Source: Neosynechococcus sphagnicola sy1 (GTDB lineage Bacteria; Cyanobacteriota; Cyanobacteriia; Neosynechococcales; Neosynechococcaceae). Taken from it: 64,000 bases of DNA. Positions within the stretch are counted from its first letter, which is position 1. Every line of letters starts with the position of its first letter. Position numbers and translations under genes: made by a program. Positions 1 to 9,663 of this stretch are shown here, piece by piece. The notes under the pieces are model-generated. The model saw only the letters and a list, made by a program, of their open reading frames with translations. It had not been told where the DNA came from and did not search any database. The stretch spans positions 24,831 to 88,830 of the forward strand of contig NZ_JJML01000041.1 of NCBI RefSeq assembly GCF_000775285.1, read 5' to 3'.

Positions 1-511
1 GTTCATAAGATAGCCGAAAAGACAAGATTCCAGAAGAATTTCTCTTTCCTTCCCTCTCGATGTAATTAGAAACGTAACAAAGTCTTTCCACAAGACTGTT
101 TGGTAGAGCAATGCGACGATATCTCACAGCGAGCCAACTCTGAAGGGTTTGGCGGGTGATGAGACTGTAGGTTTGATCAGGCTGGATTGCCTCAAGTGAA
201 TTTTTCTGAACTATAACCCTTCTTGAGGCGATTAGTTCAATCCAAACAGTTTGTCCATTGTGTATGTAATCTAGGTGCAGGATGCGTGGATTTTTCCCAT
301 GAGTGTAGTTCCCATTGTGTTCCCCTAGAATGCGAGAAAAAATGAATTCTACAACAGGTTCAGTATCCAAATTGTCATTGGCGATATCGCAATCGTGGGA
401 TATTGCTATAGCCAGCTCAGTATCAAGTGCATTGGTCAAGCCCACTGACTGAAAATCTTTCTGAGCCAGTACGCTACCTTGTCGCCATATGGTGTTTCGA
501 GACCAAGGCAT
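1..511 (-). CDS. Unrecognised protein, third gene of a sporadic module (3' end outside window)
   Basis: Only the first 170 residues are visible; the reading frame is open from an ATG at 511 to the left edge. I do not recognise the family. The clearest motif is SHDCDIA at residues 38-44, followed by an acidic stretch ending EPVVEFIF (51-58) and, near residue 114, TYSLITRQTLQSWL. No signal peptide or membrane segment is seen. It starts 8 bases after the stop of the helix-turn-helix gene upstream, so the two are almost certainly co-transcribed with the TIGR04255-type gene before them. Base composition is more AT-rich than the rest of the window and there is no HIP1 octamer, which suggests transfer. 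The His-Asp-Cys-Asp cluster could be catalytic or metal-binding, but that is a guess. Confidence 0.7.
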   Translation of the reverse strand, partial: MPWSRNTIWRQGSVLAQKDFQSVGLTNALDTELAIAISHDCDIANDNLDTEPVVEFIFSRILGEHNGNYTHGKNPRILHLDYIHNGQTVWIELIASRRVIVQKNSLEAIQPDQTYSLITRQTLQSWLAVRYRRIALPNSLVERLCYVSNYIEREGKRNSSGILSFRLSYE

Positions 512-519
512 TTCTTGTA

Positions 520-1146
520 CTAACTCCTCTCATAGATAGCCACAGAAGACTCGCCTAATACATCGTCGAGTGATCTTAAGTGTTTGCCAGTACCCTTAGG
601 CTCGCGACGGGTCTGCGCTTCTTTATCGGCTATTACTTTGAGGGTGGCTAAAGCCGCTACAGGGTCTTCATCTGTCTTGAGTATATCGAGCAAGGACCGC
701 CCGTTTAAAATTGGACGATGCACCAATTTATCTAGACGGATGATGTTTGCTTGATTAAATTTGTCTGCGGCGCGAGACAACTGCTGAATACGTATTACTG
801 CTTCTCCCTTTGGCTCTTGTCCTGCCAGCCAAGCATAGACCGTAGGACGAGTGACCCCAAGAATAGAAGCCAGATCAGACATATTTACAGCAAATACATC
901 ACGGATGTTTGCAATATGCTCCGCAGGGGATCGCATATCAATCTGCTTCGCTCCAGAAGGTTCGACATGTATACGTGGATAATGAAATCGGTTTAGTACC
1001 TCAGCTGTACTATGTGCAGTCATGATGCCACCAGTACCTGCTGTCCAAATCAATAGATTAACCCCTAATGCGATGTGTGCATGAGGACTAAAGGTGTCTA
1101 TACGATGAAGAGAAGCCTGGGAATAGGGTTTAGGTATTGTATTCAT
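520..1146 (-). CDS. Helix-turn-helix DNA-binding protein
   Basis: A 208-residue protein with a clear helix-turn-helix near residues 85-115 (SDLASILGVTRPTVYAWLAG), the pattern of Xre/Cro-like domains that recognise DNA through the TRPTVYAW helix. Before it is a hydrophobic stretch near residues 23-45 that could be a membrane segment or a buried core; after it is a mostly helical region ending in a basic patch. It lies 4 bases after the stop of the TIGR04255-type gene and 8 bases before the start of the SHDCDIA gene, so it is the middle gene of a three-gene operon. A likely role is regulating its own operon, as in many toxin-antitoxin and defence loci, but nothing in the sequence proves this. 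Confidence 0.75.
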   Translation of the reverse strand: MNTIPKPYSQASLHRIDTFSPHAHIALGVNLLIWTAGTGGIMTAHSTAEVLNRFHYPRIHVEPSGAKQIDMRSPAEHIANIRDVFAVNMSDLASILGVTRPTVYAWLAGQEPKGEAVIRIQQLSRAADKFNQANIIRLDKLVHRPILNGRSLLDILKTDEDPVAALATLKVIADKEAQTRREPKGTGKHLRSLDDVLGESSVAIYERS

Positions 1147-1150
1147 ATTC

Positions 1151-1942
1151 TTAAGCCCATTTTTCTCTAGCGTAGTCAGTCACCGAAACCTTGAAAGCAT
1201 TTGTGATGATGTCATGCGCCTTCAAAAGTTGATCTTCAATTTCTTTGAGATCGAAACTGTTTCGTTTAACAACAAAATAGTCAGTATCTAGCACAGCATT
1301 CCGACCATTAATCTCTTTAAACCGGGCTTGTAGTTCAAGTTGTAACGTAATCAAGTCAGGTGACAAAGCTAATGCTCCATCCGTAATAACCGCTCTAGCA
1401 ACTAAATTGCCCTCCTCGATAACTGTGACAGTCTCAGTAAAGCTATGGTTTAGACGACCCTGTAGATGCGCAGAAAAGCCCAGCAAAGATGGGTTTAAGT
1501 ATTGTTGTAGCGTGTCATTACTCAGCGGCACAATAGCATCAAGATAACGAAGTCCAATCCGTTCAACATAAGCCAACTCAACAATTTCGTGAACCAGGCT
1601 TAAGCCAAAGATGGTCTTCTGTAAGAAGTCTGCGAAGGTGTCGTATATAGTAGTGTTAAAAACCAAGGCATTTGAGAGCAATAGGTATCCTTCAGTGCGC
1701 TTAGCATTCATGAAGCTCCAGCGCATGTGCTGCTGAGGCTGAACATCTGGTTGTGATTCGTCCAGTCGGCGAATTGTGAGTTCAAATTGATTTTCGGCTT
1801 GAAAGTCAGGGAACCCACCTCGGCGCAGGCGCTCCTGCAAACGAGCAACATAATCCGACATTTGAGCAATTGGGTTAAATTGCACTTGAGCCAGTGTGTA
1901 GAACACGGGCGCAAAACTCATTTTCGGCGCTACTGTTTTCAT
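1151..1942 (-). CDS. TIGR04255-family-like protein
   Basis: 263 residues. The layout fits the sporadically distributed TIGR04255 family, whose function is unknown: an N-terminal region with aromatic-proline start, a tryptophan-containing strand (MRWSFMNAKRTEGYLLLSN), a threonine-rich strand followed by YDTFADFL, then VERIGLRYLDAI near the middle, and a C-terminal helix ending VTDYAREKW. Length agrees with the family. It is the first gene of the three-gene set transcribed leftwards. I chose the ATG at 1942 because coding homology-like features begin soon after; no strong ribosome-binding site is seen. The family assignment rests on remembered motif pattern, not on a search. Confidence 0.65.
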   Translation of the reverse strand: MKTVAPKMSFAPVFYTLAQVQFNPIAQMSDYVARLQERLRRGGFPDFQAENQFELTIRRLDESQPDVQPQQHMRWSFMNAKRTEGYLLLSNALVFNTTIYDTFADFLQKTIFGLSLVHEIVELAYVERIGLRYLDAIVPLSNDTLQQYLNPSLLGFSAHLQGRLNHSFTETVTVIEEGNLVARAVITDGALALSPDLITLQLELQARFKEINGRNAVLDTDYFVVKRNSFDLKEIEDQLLKAHDIITNAFKVSVTDYAREKWA

Positions 1943-2094
1943 ATATCAAAAGGATGCCCAGAGATCCCATTTTACACCTCACTTTACACTTTCGCAAAGA
2001 TCTTCCTTTCTAAGTAACTAGATTTTTACTAAGCATATATACTCACTAATGAGAACCGTTGCTTTCACCCTGAAGGTGCGAAGCGCGTGGATTG

Positions 2095-3877
2095 CTAACT
2101 ATCAATTGCTTCCACCAGCAACCAATTGCCCGACTGATTGTAGCGCCCCCAGAGACTTAAAGACTGCTGATCGGCAAGAGTCTGTAATTGCTGATCGACT
2201 TCAGGTCGCAGGGTAACCAAGCTCCAGGGGGGAGATGTCAGTGCCCCCCCGCCTGGAATCGTCAGTGTGTAATTTTGGAGTGACTGACGCTGAAAAGTGC
2301 CCGAAAAGCGTTGAGCTGTGGCTGAGGGGGGAGCGAAAACAAGAGGGGCGGGGCAGTAGCCATCCAGGGGATACTGATCGGGATGGGCTAAGTAATAGGA
2401 CTGCCAAGCGTGCCAGTCTGGGTGATCCGGTGGCAGATTCAACAACGGAACCACCGCTGCCGGAGCGATGGCATCTTCTAAGAGAGCTGCCTGGATATCT
2501 TGAACGGCTAAATCTCTCGGTTGACACCCCTGCTCAATACACAGTGCCGCTGCCATACCTGCCGCTTGACCAATTCCCAAGACCACCGGTTGCAGGCGCG
2601 TTGCCCCGTTGGCGATGTGGGATACGGAAATATTTTTCTCGCAGACCAGCAAGCCATTTACCGTTCTCGGCACCAGCGATCGCCAGGGAATTGTAAATGG
2701 GGTTCCTGTCCAGCGCCCGCCCCAGCGAATTGACTTCGGTTGCAAGGGAATATCCCCACTGGGATAGTGGTGATCGTTGGCATAATTCCCAATGGCGATC
2801 GCTTCGATCCGACCTTGATCATTGATGGGGAGGGCAGCAACTTGTCCGCCGGGTAGGGGCAGTAGATCCTGCTCTCGAATCGTGGTCAGTCCTTGAAGGC
2901 GGCGGCTTTCGCGATAGTAAGGATGGAGGGCATAGGCTCCACCTCCGGGGGCGTCAGGTACCTGTGGGAACGGGGACTCTGCCAGTCCATAGCGTCGTCC
3001 CAGTTGAGTTTGAATGAAATGGGCAAAGTGTTGGGTGTGGAGCCAACTCTCTTGGAGAAAGGCGGCTCGCTCTGACGCGGCCCCGATTAATCGCCCTACG
3101 CCTTCCCCATAGTCATTGCCCTGAATCGGCCAGTTAATCATGAAGCGATCGCCGGGGAGGCGACCATAGTTGAGAAATGACTCGGCCCCATAACCTTCCC
3201 AGGCTCTGGTGAACGGTTCTGGGCGATCTCCTAGGGGTGGGGGAATTTCGGGAGCCATGGCTCCCTCACCATAGTCCTGCATCACCACAACCCAGGTCGG
3301 AGCTTGCACTGGATAGCGTGCAGTCAAGTCGTTGGGGGTGACGGGCGCACTTGGTTCCTCAAAGGTTGATTGCAGTTCCCAGCCCCAACGGTGAGGGACT
3401 TCCCCCAGGGCCAGCAAATCCCCCAATTCGGTGCCATCGATCACTACTTGGGCATGGATGGTGTAGTTATGGCATCTCACCCCCGTAATCTGAGTATCCT
3501 GACGCAGCACTTCCAGGGGGATCTGCCCAGCAATCCACTGTAATTGGGGCAACTCTGCTACCCAGTCAGCAAAGATTGCGGCTCCCACCTGAGGATCATA
3601 GGTGAAGAAACTCACCCAGCCATGATCAAGCCCACCGGGTTGCCGCCGCTGCAATTCCTGCACCCAGGCTCCCCAAATTCCTGTTTGCCAAGCAGCCAGT
3701 TCGTTACCATCGGGGGCACTCACCCCAGCAGTTGTCAACATTCCCCCCCAGCCAGGGATACTCACTGACCAAAACCGTTGGGATGCCGCGCCGAGCTGAC
3801 TGAATCGCGGCGGCGGTGCCGCCAGTGCCGCCCCCAATCACGAGGACATCGGTTTCAAGAACGGTATGGAGACTCAT
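2095..3877 (-). CDS. FAD-dependent oxidoreductase (frameshifted)
   Basis: Flavoprotein of the FAD_oxidored (PF12831) type. The N-terminus carries the dinucleotide-binding fold: DVLVIGGGTGGTAAAIQSAR followed by YPWLGG. The rest runs in the next frame: MLTTAGVSAPDGNEL, a long middle, and a C-terminal NISVSHIANGATRLQP and GIGQAAGMAAALC, typical of the family's FAD-capping end. The frames meet at a run of seven C at 3743-3749; with six, the protein reads PWLGGMLTTAG without interruption. Repaired length is about 593 residues. I place the start at the ATG at 3877, just before the Rossmann strand; an upstream ATG at 3985 is rejected because the region between matches a dispersed intergenic repeat. 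Substrate unknown. Confidence 0.8.
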
Positions 3878-3917
3878 CTCTAAGGGAGCTAGGGGATTGA
3901 TGATTTTACTGGTCAGA

Positions 3918-4016
3918 CAGCTGAGAACATTCCTCAGACTGTCAAATGCTGTTTCTGGGATGCTTGCCCGACACACCATCGCCAAAAGCCTTGGGCGATA
4001 ACTGTATCTGGATCAC
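3918..4016 (+). repeat. Dispersed intergenic repeat, copy A
   Basis: About 100 bases between the FAD oxidoreductase and the glycosyltransferase, related to 46038-46139 and, over its centre, to 49349-49412. Shared blocks include CTGAGAACA, CTCAGA, GTCAAA and GACACRCCATYGCC, with small gaps and substitutions (roughly three quarters identical by eye). The right part (AGCCTTGGGCGATA, then GGATCAC) also has a counterpart in copy B. No coding potential is conserved among the copies. Confidence 0.6.
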
Positions 4017-4990
4017 AACACCGTTCTGATTAACAGCTGTTGCCAACCGGGCAAGGCGGTTAAGGTTGCCAAATCTAAGGTTTGTCCATAGGCGGCTGAA
4101 TAGTTAGAAAAGCACGTCACCCAGTCCAGCACCGTTTCTGTTCGCAGATAGGGGGTGTAGGTGAGAGATTTTTCCAGGCATTGAACCATCTCTAACAGAT
4201 AGCCTGTGAGATAGAGACGCCAGGCAGACCAAACCAAGGTGTTATAACGGCACCGAGGCTCAAGCTGCCGAATGGCCTCCGGCAGGTCAGACCGCTTAAA
4301 AAAGTGATCGCGCACGCTCCAGGCTTCCTCAGTTTGGAGTCGGGTGTTGAGGGAGTCATTCTGCCCATGCTGTCTGTACCAAACGGTGACCTGCGGTAAC
4401 CAGGCTGTCTGGCAGCCTAACAAGGCGAGCCGCTGGAGCAGATCAACATCACCAGCTTGCCGAAAGCTGGTATCAAAACCCTGCGCCTGACGCAGCCAAA
4501 ATCGTCGAAACAACATCGCACTCAAAAACGCGGGCATCTGCAAAATCCAGGTCGGTAGATCGAGCGTCGGGGCTTGATGCCAAGGTTCCACATCCCCGAG
4601 GTGCTGACCGTCTTGATCAACAATCCGCCAGCCACTATGCACCATGCCAATCTCAGGCTGGCGCTCCATACAGTCAACTTGCAATGCCAATTTTTCGTTG
4701 AGGCAAACATCATCCTGATCGAGAAAAGCAATGAACTCTCCCCGCGCCATCTCTAGGCCGCGATTGCGAGCACTGCCAACCCCCTGATTCTTTTGGTACA
4801 CATACTGAATGCAATGCTGGTAGGGCTTTAAAACCTGGGGGGTGCAATCTTGGGAACCGTCATCGATGACAATAATTTCGGCGTGAGAGTAGGTTTGATT
4901 TAAGACACTCTCAATGGCTTGGGTAATGTAGCGATCGCCATTATAAGCTGGGATGATGACGCTAACTAAGGGAACTTCAGTGACCGACAC
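4013..4990 (-). CDS. Glycosyltransferase family 2
   Basis: 325 residues with a GT-A fold of family GT2: VSVIIPAYNGDRYITQAIES at the N-terminus, VIDDGSQDCT for the nucleotide-binding Asp pair, then GVGSARNRGLEMARGEFIAF and FLDQDDV with the DxD-like metal site near residue 93, and a later AGDVDLLQRLALLG. It transfers a sugar from a nucleotide sugar to an unknown acceptor in the cytoplasm. There is no membrane segment. It begins 15 bases after the HlyD gene, in line with the ABC exporter and HlyD, so it may modify an exported product or belong to surface polysaccharide synthesis. Start at ATG 4990. Confidence 0.85.
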   Translation of the reverse strand: MSVTEVPLVSVIIPAYNGDRYITQAIESVLNQTYSHAEIIVIDDGSQDCTPQVLKPYQHCIQYVYQKNQGVGSARNRGLEMARGEFIAFLDQDDVCLNEKLALQVDCMERQPEIGMVHSGWRIVDQDGQHLGDVEPWHQAPTLDLPTWILQMPAFLSAMLFRRFWLRQAQGFDTSFRQAGDVDLLQRLALLGCQTAWLPQVTVWYRQHGQNDSLNTRLQTEEAWSVRDHFFKRSDLPEAIRQLEPRCRYNTLVWSAWRLYLTGYLLEMVQCLEKSLTYTPYLRTETVLDWVTCFSNYSAAYGQTLDLATLTALPGWQQLLIRTVL

Positions 4991-5005
4991 GATAGGGCTA
5001 CTGCC

Positions 5006-6591
5006 TCACCTCAGATGCTCCAGACCTTCAGTATTACGGGTGAATTGATCGATAAAGATACTCATCACCGTGCGATCGCGGATTTTCAAATTAACGTGCA
5101 CAGACATGCCAGATTGCAAACTAATCTGGTGACCGGTTTGCGTTTTGAGGAATTGCTGATCTAAGATCACTTTCCCTGGGAAGGTATAGGTATTGAGCTG
5201 TTTAGCAGGATCCGGCGGCAGGGCATCCGACCCCAGTGAATATAACTGGCCATGAATTTGGCCAAACTCGGTGAAGGGGAAAGAGTCAATTCTCACATCG
5301 GCCTCCATGCCTTCACGAATAAAACCCACGTCACGGTTGGTGATGTAGACCTTAGCGATCAAACTGTTGCTCGGGACAATTTTGACCACAGGTTCACTGG
5401 CGTTGACCACCGTACCTGGCCCCCCCTGGAGATCAAACACAACTCCATCCACAGGCGAGCGAATATCCTGGTATTGGAGCGTTAGCTGGGCTTGACTCAA
5501 TTGCGCATCAATACTTGAGATTTGTTTTTTATTGTCAACAATAGCTTTCGAGAGCTGGCTGTCAATTTGGGCAATGGTTTTTTTCATTATTAGCAATTTG
5601 GGTGAGGGAGTCTTTTCTGGAGACATCTTGGGTGTTTTGTAGCTGATCTCGCGCCTGACCGATGGCCGCCTGGATGCGACCTTGCTCTTGGGTGAGCTGC
5701 TCCACCTCCCCTCGATTCGTGCGGACGGTCTGCAACTGATTCAGATATTGCAATCGGGAAATTACCCCCCTCCGTCACCAAGCTTTCCAAGTCCTTGAGA
5801 ATTCCCTGGTTAACCTTGAGCACATCCCGTGATCGAGACAACTGTGCCTGATTGGCACTCAATTGCTTCTCTAGCTGGGCAACCTGCGCCTGAGCTGCTG
5901 AGCGCCGGGAGTTGAGTTCTTCTTGACTCGATTGCAGACGTTCTCGTTGGTCGGAATTGAGGCTCCCAGACCCATTGTCCCTTAACAGGGTTCGATAATA
6001 GAGATTTTCAGCCACCAGAGTGTTACGGCTTCTGGCGAGATCCGCCAGTTCTGGCTTTAGTTTCAGCTGAGCAATTGTCTGCTCACTGAGATTCATGGGG
6101 GTGGAGCTTTGAATCAGCGCTTGGTAAAAATTATTTTCCTGGATCACTGCCGTTCGCACTTGTTGCAGGGACTTCACCTGCGCCGCTGCGGAAGTCGCCT
6201 CTAAACTGAACAGCAGATCACCCTGTTTGACGGTTTGCCCATCTTCGACATTAACAGTCTTGATCACCCCAGGAACTGGCACCTGAACTTCCTTCACAGA
6301 TCCATGGGGTTCCAGGGCACCGGTGGCTTGTACGGATTGATCAATTTTGGCATTAAATGCCCAGACGAGACCGGTGGTGACGCAACCCAATATTGCCCAG
6401 AGAATGGCACGAGACCAATAACCGGGTTGTTCCAAGACCACTGACTTGTCAAAACGGGGTTGATAGGATTTAAGCAGCGGTAACGTGAGCTTCGGGGGTA
6501 AAGTCATCACGGGCGGTTTATCTGCCAATGACTTGCCATTCTGAGGCTTGCGACCGTTCTGGGGCTTTTTGGATCCATTTTGATGATTCAC
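5006..6591 (-). CDS. HlyD-family membrane fusion protein (two frameshifts)
   Basis: Periplasmic adaptor of a type I secretion system. In order: a polar N-terminus with repeated KPQNG, one membrane segment (AILWAILGCVTTGLVWAFNA), a lipoyl-like half (TGALEPHGSVKEVQVPVPGV, GQTVKQGDLLFSLE), long coiled coil, second lipoyl half (IRSPVDGVVFDLQGGPGTVV) and the beta-barrel end (GMSVHVNLKIRDR). The coiled coil is broken twice: by one extra base in the C6 run at 5765-5770 and one in the T7 run at 5578-5584. Removing each restores one protein of about 527 residues. Start is a GTG at 6591 with CAGGAG upstream, 28 bases after the ABC gene. The clean continuation of all three pieces points to sequence error. 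Confidence 0.88.
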
Positions 6592-6619
6592 GGTGTCAGA
6601 CTCCTGGCAATAGGTTGAC

Positions 6620-9586
6620 TTAGATCTCAGACTCTTGTTGCTGATACAGACAGTAGTAAAGACCTCTGAGGCTCATGAGTTCATGGTGGGTTCCCTGCTC
6701 GACTACGGAACCCTGATCCATCATTAAGATAATATCGGCACTCTTAATGGATGGCAGGCGGTGGGTGATAAAGAAAACGGTACGATCCTTAAAGGCCACC
6801 TTGAGGTTTTCACAGACTTGGTGCTCGGCATTATAATCTAAGGCGCTGGTGGCTTCATCCAGAATTAAGAGGCTAGGATTTTGGAGAACCGTACGGGCGA
6901 TCGCTACCCTTTGTCGCTGTCCCCCAGAAAGCGCTGCTCCCCGCTCACCCACATTTGAGTTATAGCCAATGGGCAGGTTCATAATAAAATCATGGGCATA
7001 GGCAATCCTTGCAGCCTCAACGATTTGCTCCGGTGTTGCATCGGGATTGGTCAAGGCAATGTTTTGCTGTACCGTTCCATCAAACAGTAGGGTATCTTGC
7101 AGCACCACCCCAATCTGAGCTCGCAGGGAGTGGAGTTCGACCTTACCAATATCATATTTATCAATAACAATTCGACCTGCTTCTAAGTCATAAAGGCGGG
7201 TTAACAGCTTCACGAGGGTACTTTTGCCAGAACCACTCTGTCCTGCAACCCCGACAAAAGCACCGTGGGGGATATTAATACTGACGTTGTTGATTTGCCA
7301 AGACCCTTGGGGCTTGAAGCGGAAAAAGACATTTTCGTACCGCACCGAGCCCTTGATCTGGGGCATAGGAATATTGTCCCTGCCGGTGGTCTCGACTTCC
7401 TGAGGGGTATCAATAATATCGCTGAGGCGATCCAAGGAGATTGAGACTTCTTGAAAGTTCTGCCACAACTGCATCAGACGGATCAGTGGCCCTGTAGCAT
7501 AACTATCAATAATCCGGAAGGCAATCAGCTGGCCCACGGTGAGTTGATTGTTCACCACAAGATACGCACCCACCCAGATCAGCAGGATGTTCGACAATTT
7601 ATTGAAAAAAGTACCGAGGGAATTAGCGGTGGTGGAGGTCATCACGGTCTTAAAGCCAGCACTCACATAGCGGGCATAACGGTCCTGCCACTGCCAGCGA
7701 GCATTCAACTCAATGTTTTGGGCTTTCACAGTCTGAATGCCGGAGACAACCTCAACCAGATAGGCCTGGGTCTCCCCGGCGCGGGCTGCTTTAGCCCGCA
7801 GTTGCTGACGCCTCAGCGGGGAGGCAATCGCCGTGAGAATGCCAAACAAGGGCACCACCGAAAGAGCAATCAGGGTCATGGGGACGTTGTAGATAAACAT
7901 CACAACGATATAAATGACCGAGAAGACTGAATCTAGAACCGCCGTGAGGGCAGTGCCCGTGAGGAACTGGCGAATGGTTTCGAGTTCATTCAGGCGGCTG
8001 GCGATATCCCCCACAGGGCGCTTTTCAAAGTAGCTCAAGGGCAGACGCAGTAGATGGTCGATCACCTCCGTGCCCAAGTTCATGTCAATCCGGTTCGCCG
8101 TGTCCACAAACAGGTAAGTCCGAAGGCTACTGAGAATCCCTTCAAAAATAGCCATTACAAGCATTAGAACACCGAGGACATTAAGGGAATCTAGTCCACC
8201 AGTATTAATGACCTTATCAATGATGATCTGGAATAGCAGCGGCTGCCCCAAGGCAAAGATTTGCACAAAAAATGAGGCAATGAACACCTCAATTAACACC
8301 CGCGAGTGGCGCTTAACGGAGGGCAGAAACCATTTCAAACTGAACCGCTGCTGTGGGGTTTGTTTGGTGAGTTTCAGCAGCAGTACCTCTCCTGAATCTC
8401 CCCACATTTCAGCAAACAAATTGGGTCTCTGCCGCAGCAGCCCACTTTCTGGACTGGCAAGGACAAATTCCCGGTCACTGATTTCATAGAGAATGGCAAA
8501 GCTATCTTGCCAGCGAATCAGCGCTGGGGTTTCGATGCGACTCATCTGCACCACGGGGATGGTCACCAATTGGGAGTGAAGACCCTGGAGTTCGGCGATC
8601 GCCCCACAGAGTTGGAGGGAAATATTGCCAGTGCGTTGGGCTTGGTCGGTAATGATGCGCCTCACCGTATCACGCTGCAGGCGAAAACCCAGAAATTGGC
8701 TGAGCATCTGAAAACAAGCGATCGTCGCATCGACAGGCCCCCTGGCTGAGATCCAGGGGTAATGGGTCTTCTCTGACTGGGGGATACTATCAGGATCCGC
8801 CGCCAGATCTTCATCTGTGGCGTAGGGTACGACTTCACCATGAACCGGGACAGGAGCAGACTCTAAGGCCGTGGCGGTCAGTTGGCGATCAAATTCCACC
8901 TTGGGAAAGCCGACGATCCGAATGCTCTCTGTGCCCTCGGAACTGGGGGGTAGCTGGATGCTAGCATCGACGAGACGGTGGCCCACATCCTCAACCGAGG
9001 CGACCCCACCACTGATGAACCAGAGATACTCCGGATCTAATGGCTGTAGTAGTTTGCGATCGCTGGGGAGATTGCGGACGATCGCTTCTGCTTGGAGGTT
9101 GAAGGTGAGGTCTTTGAGATCCGTGGCCCCATCGGCACGGCGTTCCAGTTCTCTGCCCAGGAGATCAAAAACTTCCACCCAACCACAGCGACTGCGAAAA
9201 GCTTCGACCAGAGCTGGCTCTTGAGCCAGCAGACCACGAAATTCCGCTGCTTTCAGCACCAAGCAGGTGACCTCTGTGGAGGCAATCACGGTTTCGCAGG
9301 GGAATCCCCGGAGTAAGCTCTCCCAGCCTACAATTTCCCCTGGCTTGAGGATATTGAGGGTTCTGAGCAGTTGGGTGCGGGGGTCTTGAGCCAGCAGTCG
9401 TCCCTGTCCTTCATAGATCAGGGCGATGTGGGGAGGCATGGTTTCCTGGACACAAATCTTCTGTCCAATTCGATACCGCAAGAGTTGGAGTTTCTGGGCC
9501 AGTTTTTCTAATGCGTTTGGAGAGAGCTGGCTAAACGGAGGAACCTGTGCCAGAAACTCTTGGATTGCACTCTTGGTGTATTTCAT
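6620..9586 (-). CDS. Type I secretion ABC exporter with cyclic-nucleotide-binding domain
   Basis: 988 residues. Residues about 1-135 form a cyclic-nucleotide-binding-like domain (crp fold: PPFSQLSPNALEKLA, LKPGEIVGWESLLRG). Next a C39-peptidase-like domain near 285-400, degenerate: where active members have a catalytic Cys it reads GPVDATIACFQML, and no clear catalytic triad is seen, so it probably binds substrate without cutting it. Then an ABC transmembrane domain (from about 425; SYFEKRPVGDIASRLNE) and a nucleotide-binding domain with Walker A GQSGSGKST, signature LSGGQRQRVAIAR, Walker B LLILDEATSALD and the switch His in FFITHRL. It heads an operon with HlyD and a glycosyltransferase; no outer-membrane TolC or obvious substrate gene is nearby. 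Confidence 0.9.
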   Translation of the reverse strand: MKYTKSAIQEFLAQVPPFSQLSPNALEKLAQKLQLLRYRIGQKICVQETMPPHIALIYEGQGRLLAQDPRTQLLRTLNILKPGEIVGWESLLRGFPCETVIASTEVTCLVLKAAEFRGLLAQEPALVEAFRSRCGWVEVFDLLGRELERRADGATDLKDLTFNLQAEAIVRNLPSDRKLLQPLDPEYLWFISGGVASVEDVGHRLVDASIQLPPSSEGTESIRIVGFPKVEFDRQLTATALESAPVPVHGEVVPYATDEDLAADPDSIPQSEKTHYPWISARGPVDATIACFQMLSQFLGFRLQRDTVRRIITDQAQRTGNISLQLCGAIAELQGLHSQLVTIPVVQMSRIETPALIRWQDSFAILYEISDREFVLASPESGLLRQRPNLFAEMWGDSGEVLLLKLTKQTPQQRFSLKWFLPSVKRHSRVLIEVFIASFFVQIFALGQPLLFQIIIDKVINTGGLDSLNVLGVLMLVMAIFEGILSSLRTYLFVDTANRIDMNLGTEVIDHLLRLPLSYFEKRPVGDIASRLNELETIRQFLTGTALTAVLDSVFSVIYIVVMFIYNVPMTLIALSVVPLFGILTAIASPLRRQQLRAKAARAGETQAYLVEVVSGIQTVKAQNIELNARWQWQDRYARYVSAGFKTVMTSTTANSLGTFFNKLSNILLIWVGAYLVVNNQLTVGQLIAFRIIDSYATGPLIRLMQLWQNFQEVSISLDRLSDIIDTPQEVETTGRDNIPMPQIKGSVRYENVFFRFKPQGSWQINNVSINIPHGAFVGVAGQSGSGKSTLVKLLTRLYDLEAGRIVIDKYDIGKVELHSLRAQIGVVLQDTLLFDGTVQQNIALTNPDATPEQIVEAARIAYAHDFIMNLPIGYNSNVGERGAALSGGQRQRVAIARTVLQNPSLLILDEATSALDYNAEHQVCENLKVAFKDRTVFFITHRLPSIKSADIILMMDQGSVVEQGTHHELMSLRGLYYCLYQQQESEI

Positions 9587-9663
9587 TCAATTGCCAACGA
9601 TGAATGCGGGCAAGCAAAAACCAGGGTTTGAGTAGCCCTCATTATAACTTCCCCGGATTGATG

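Noticed and set aside
3878..3985. Longer N-terminus for the FAD oxidoreductase (ATG 3985)
   Set aside because: The added residues come from the intergenic repeat copy A and precede the Rossmann strand by too much; ATG 3877 fits better.
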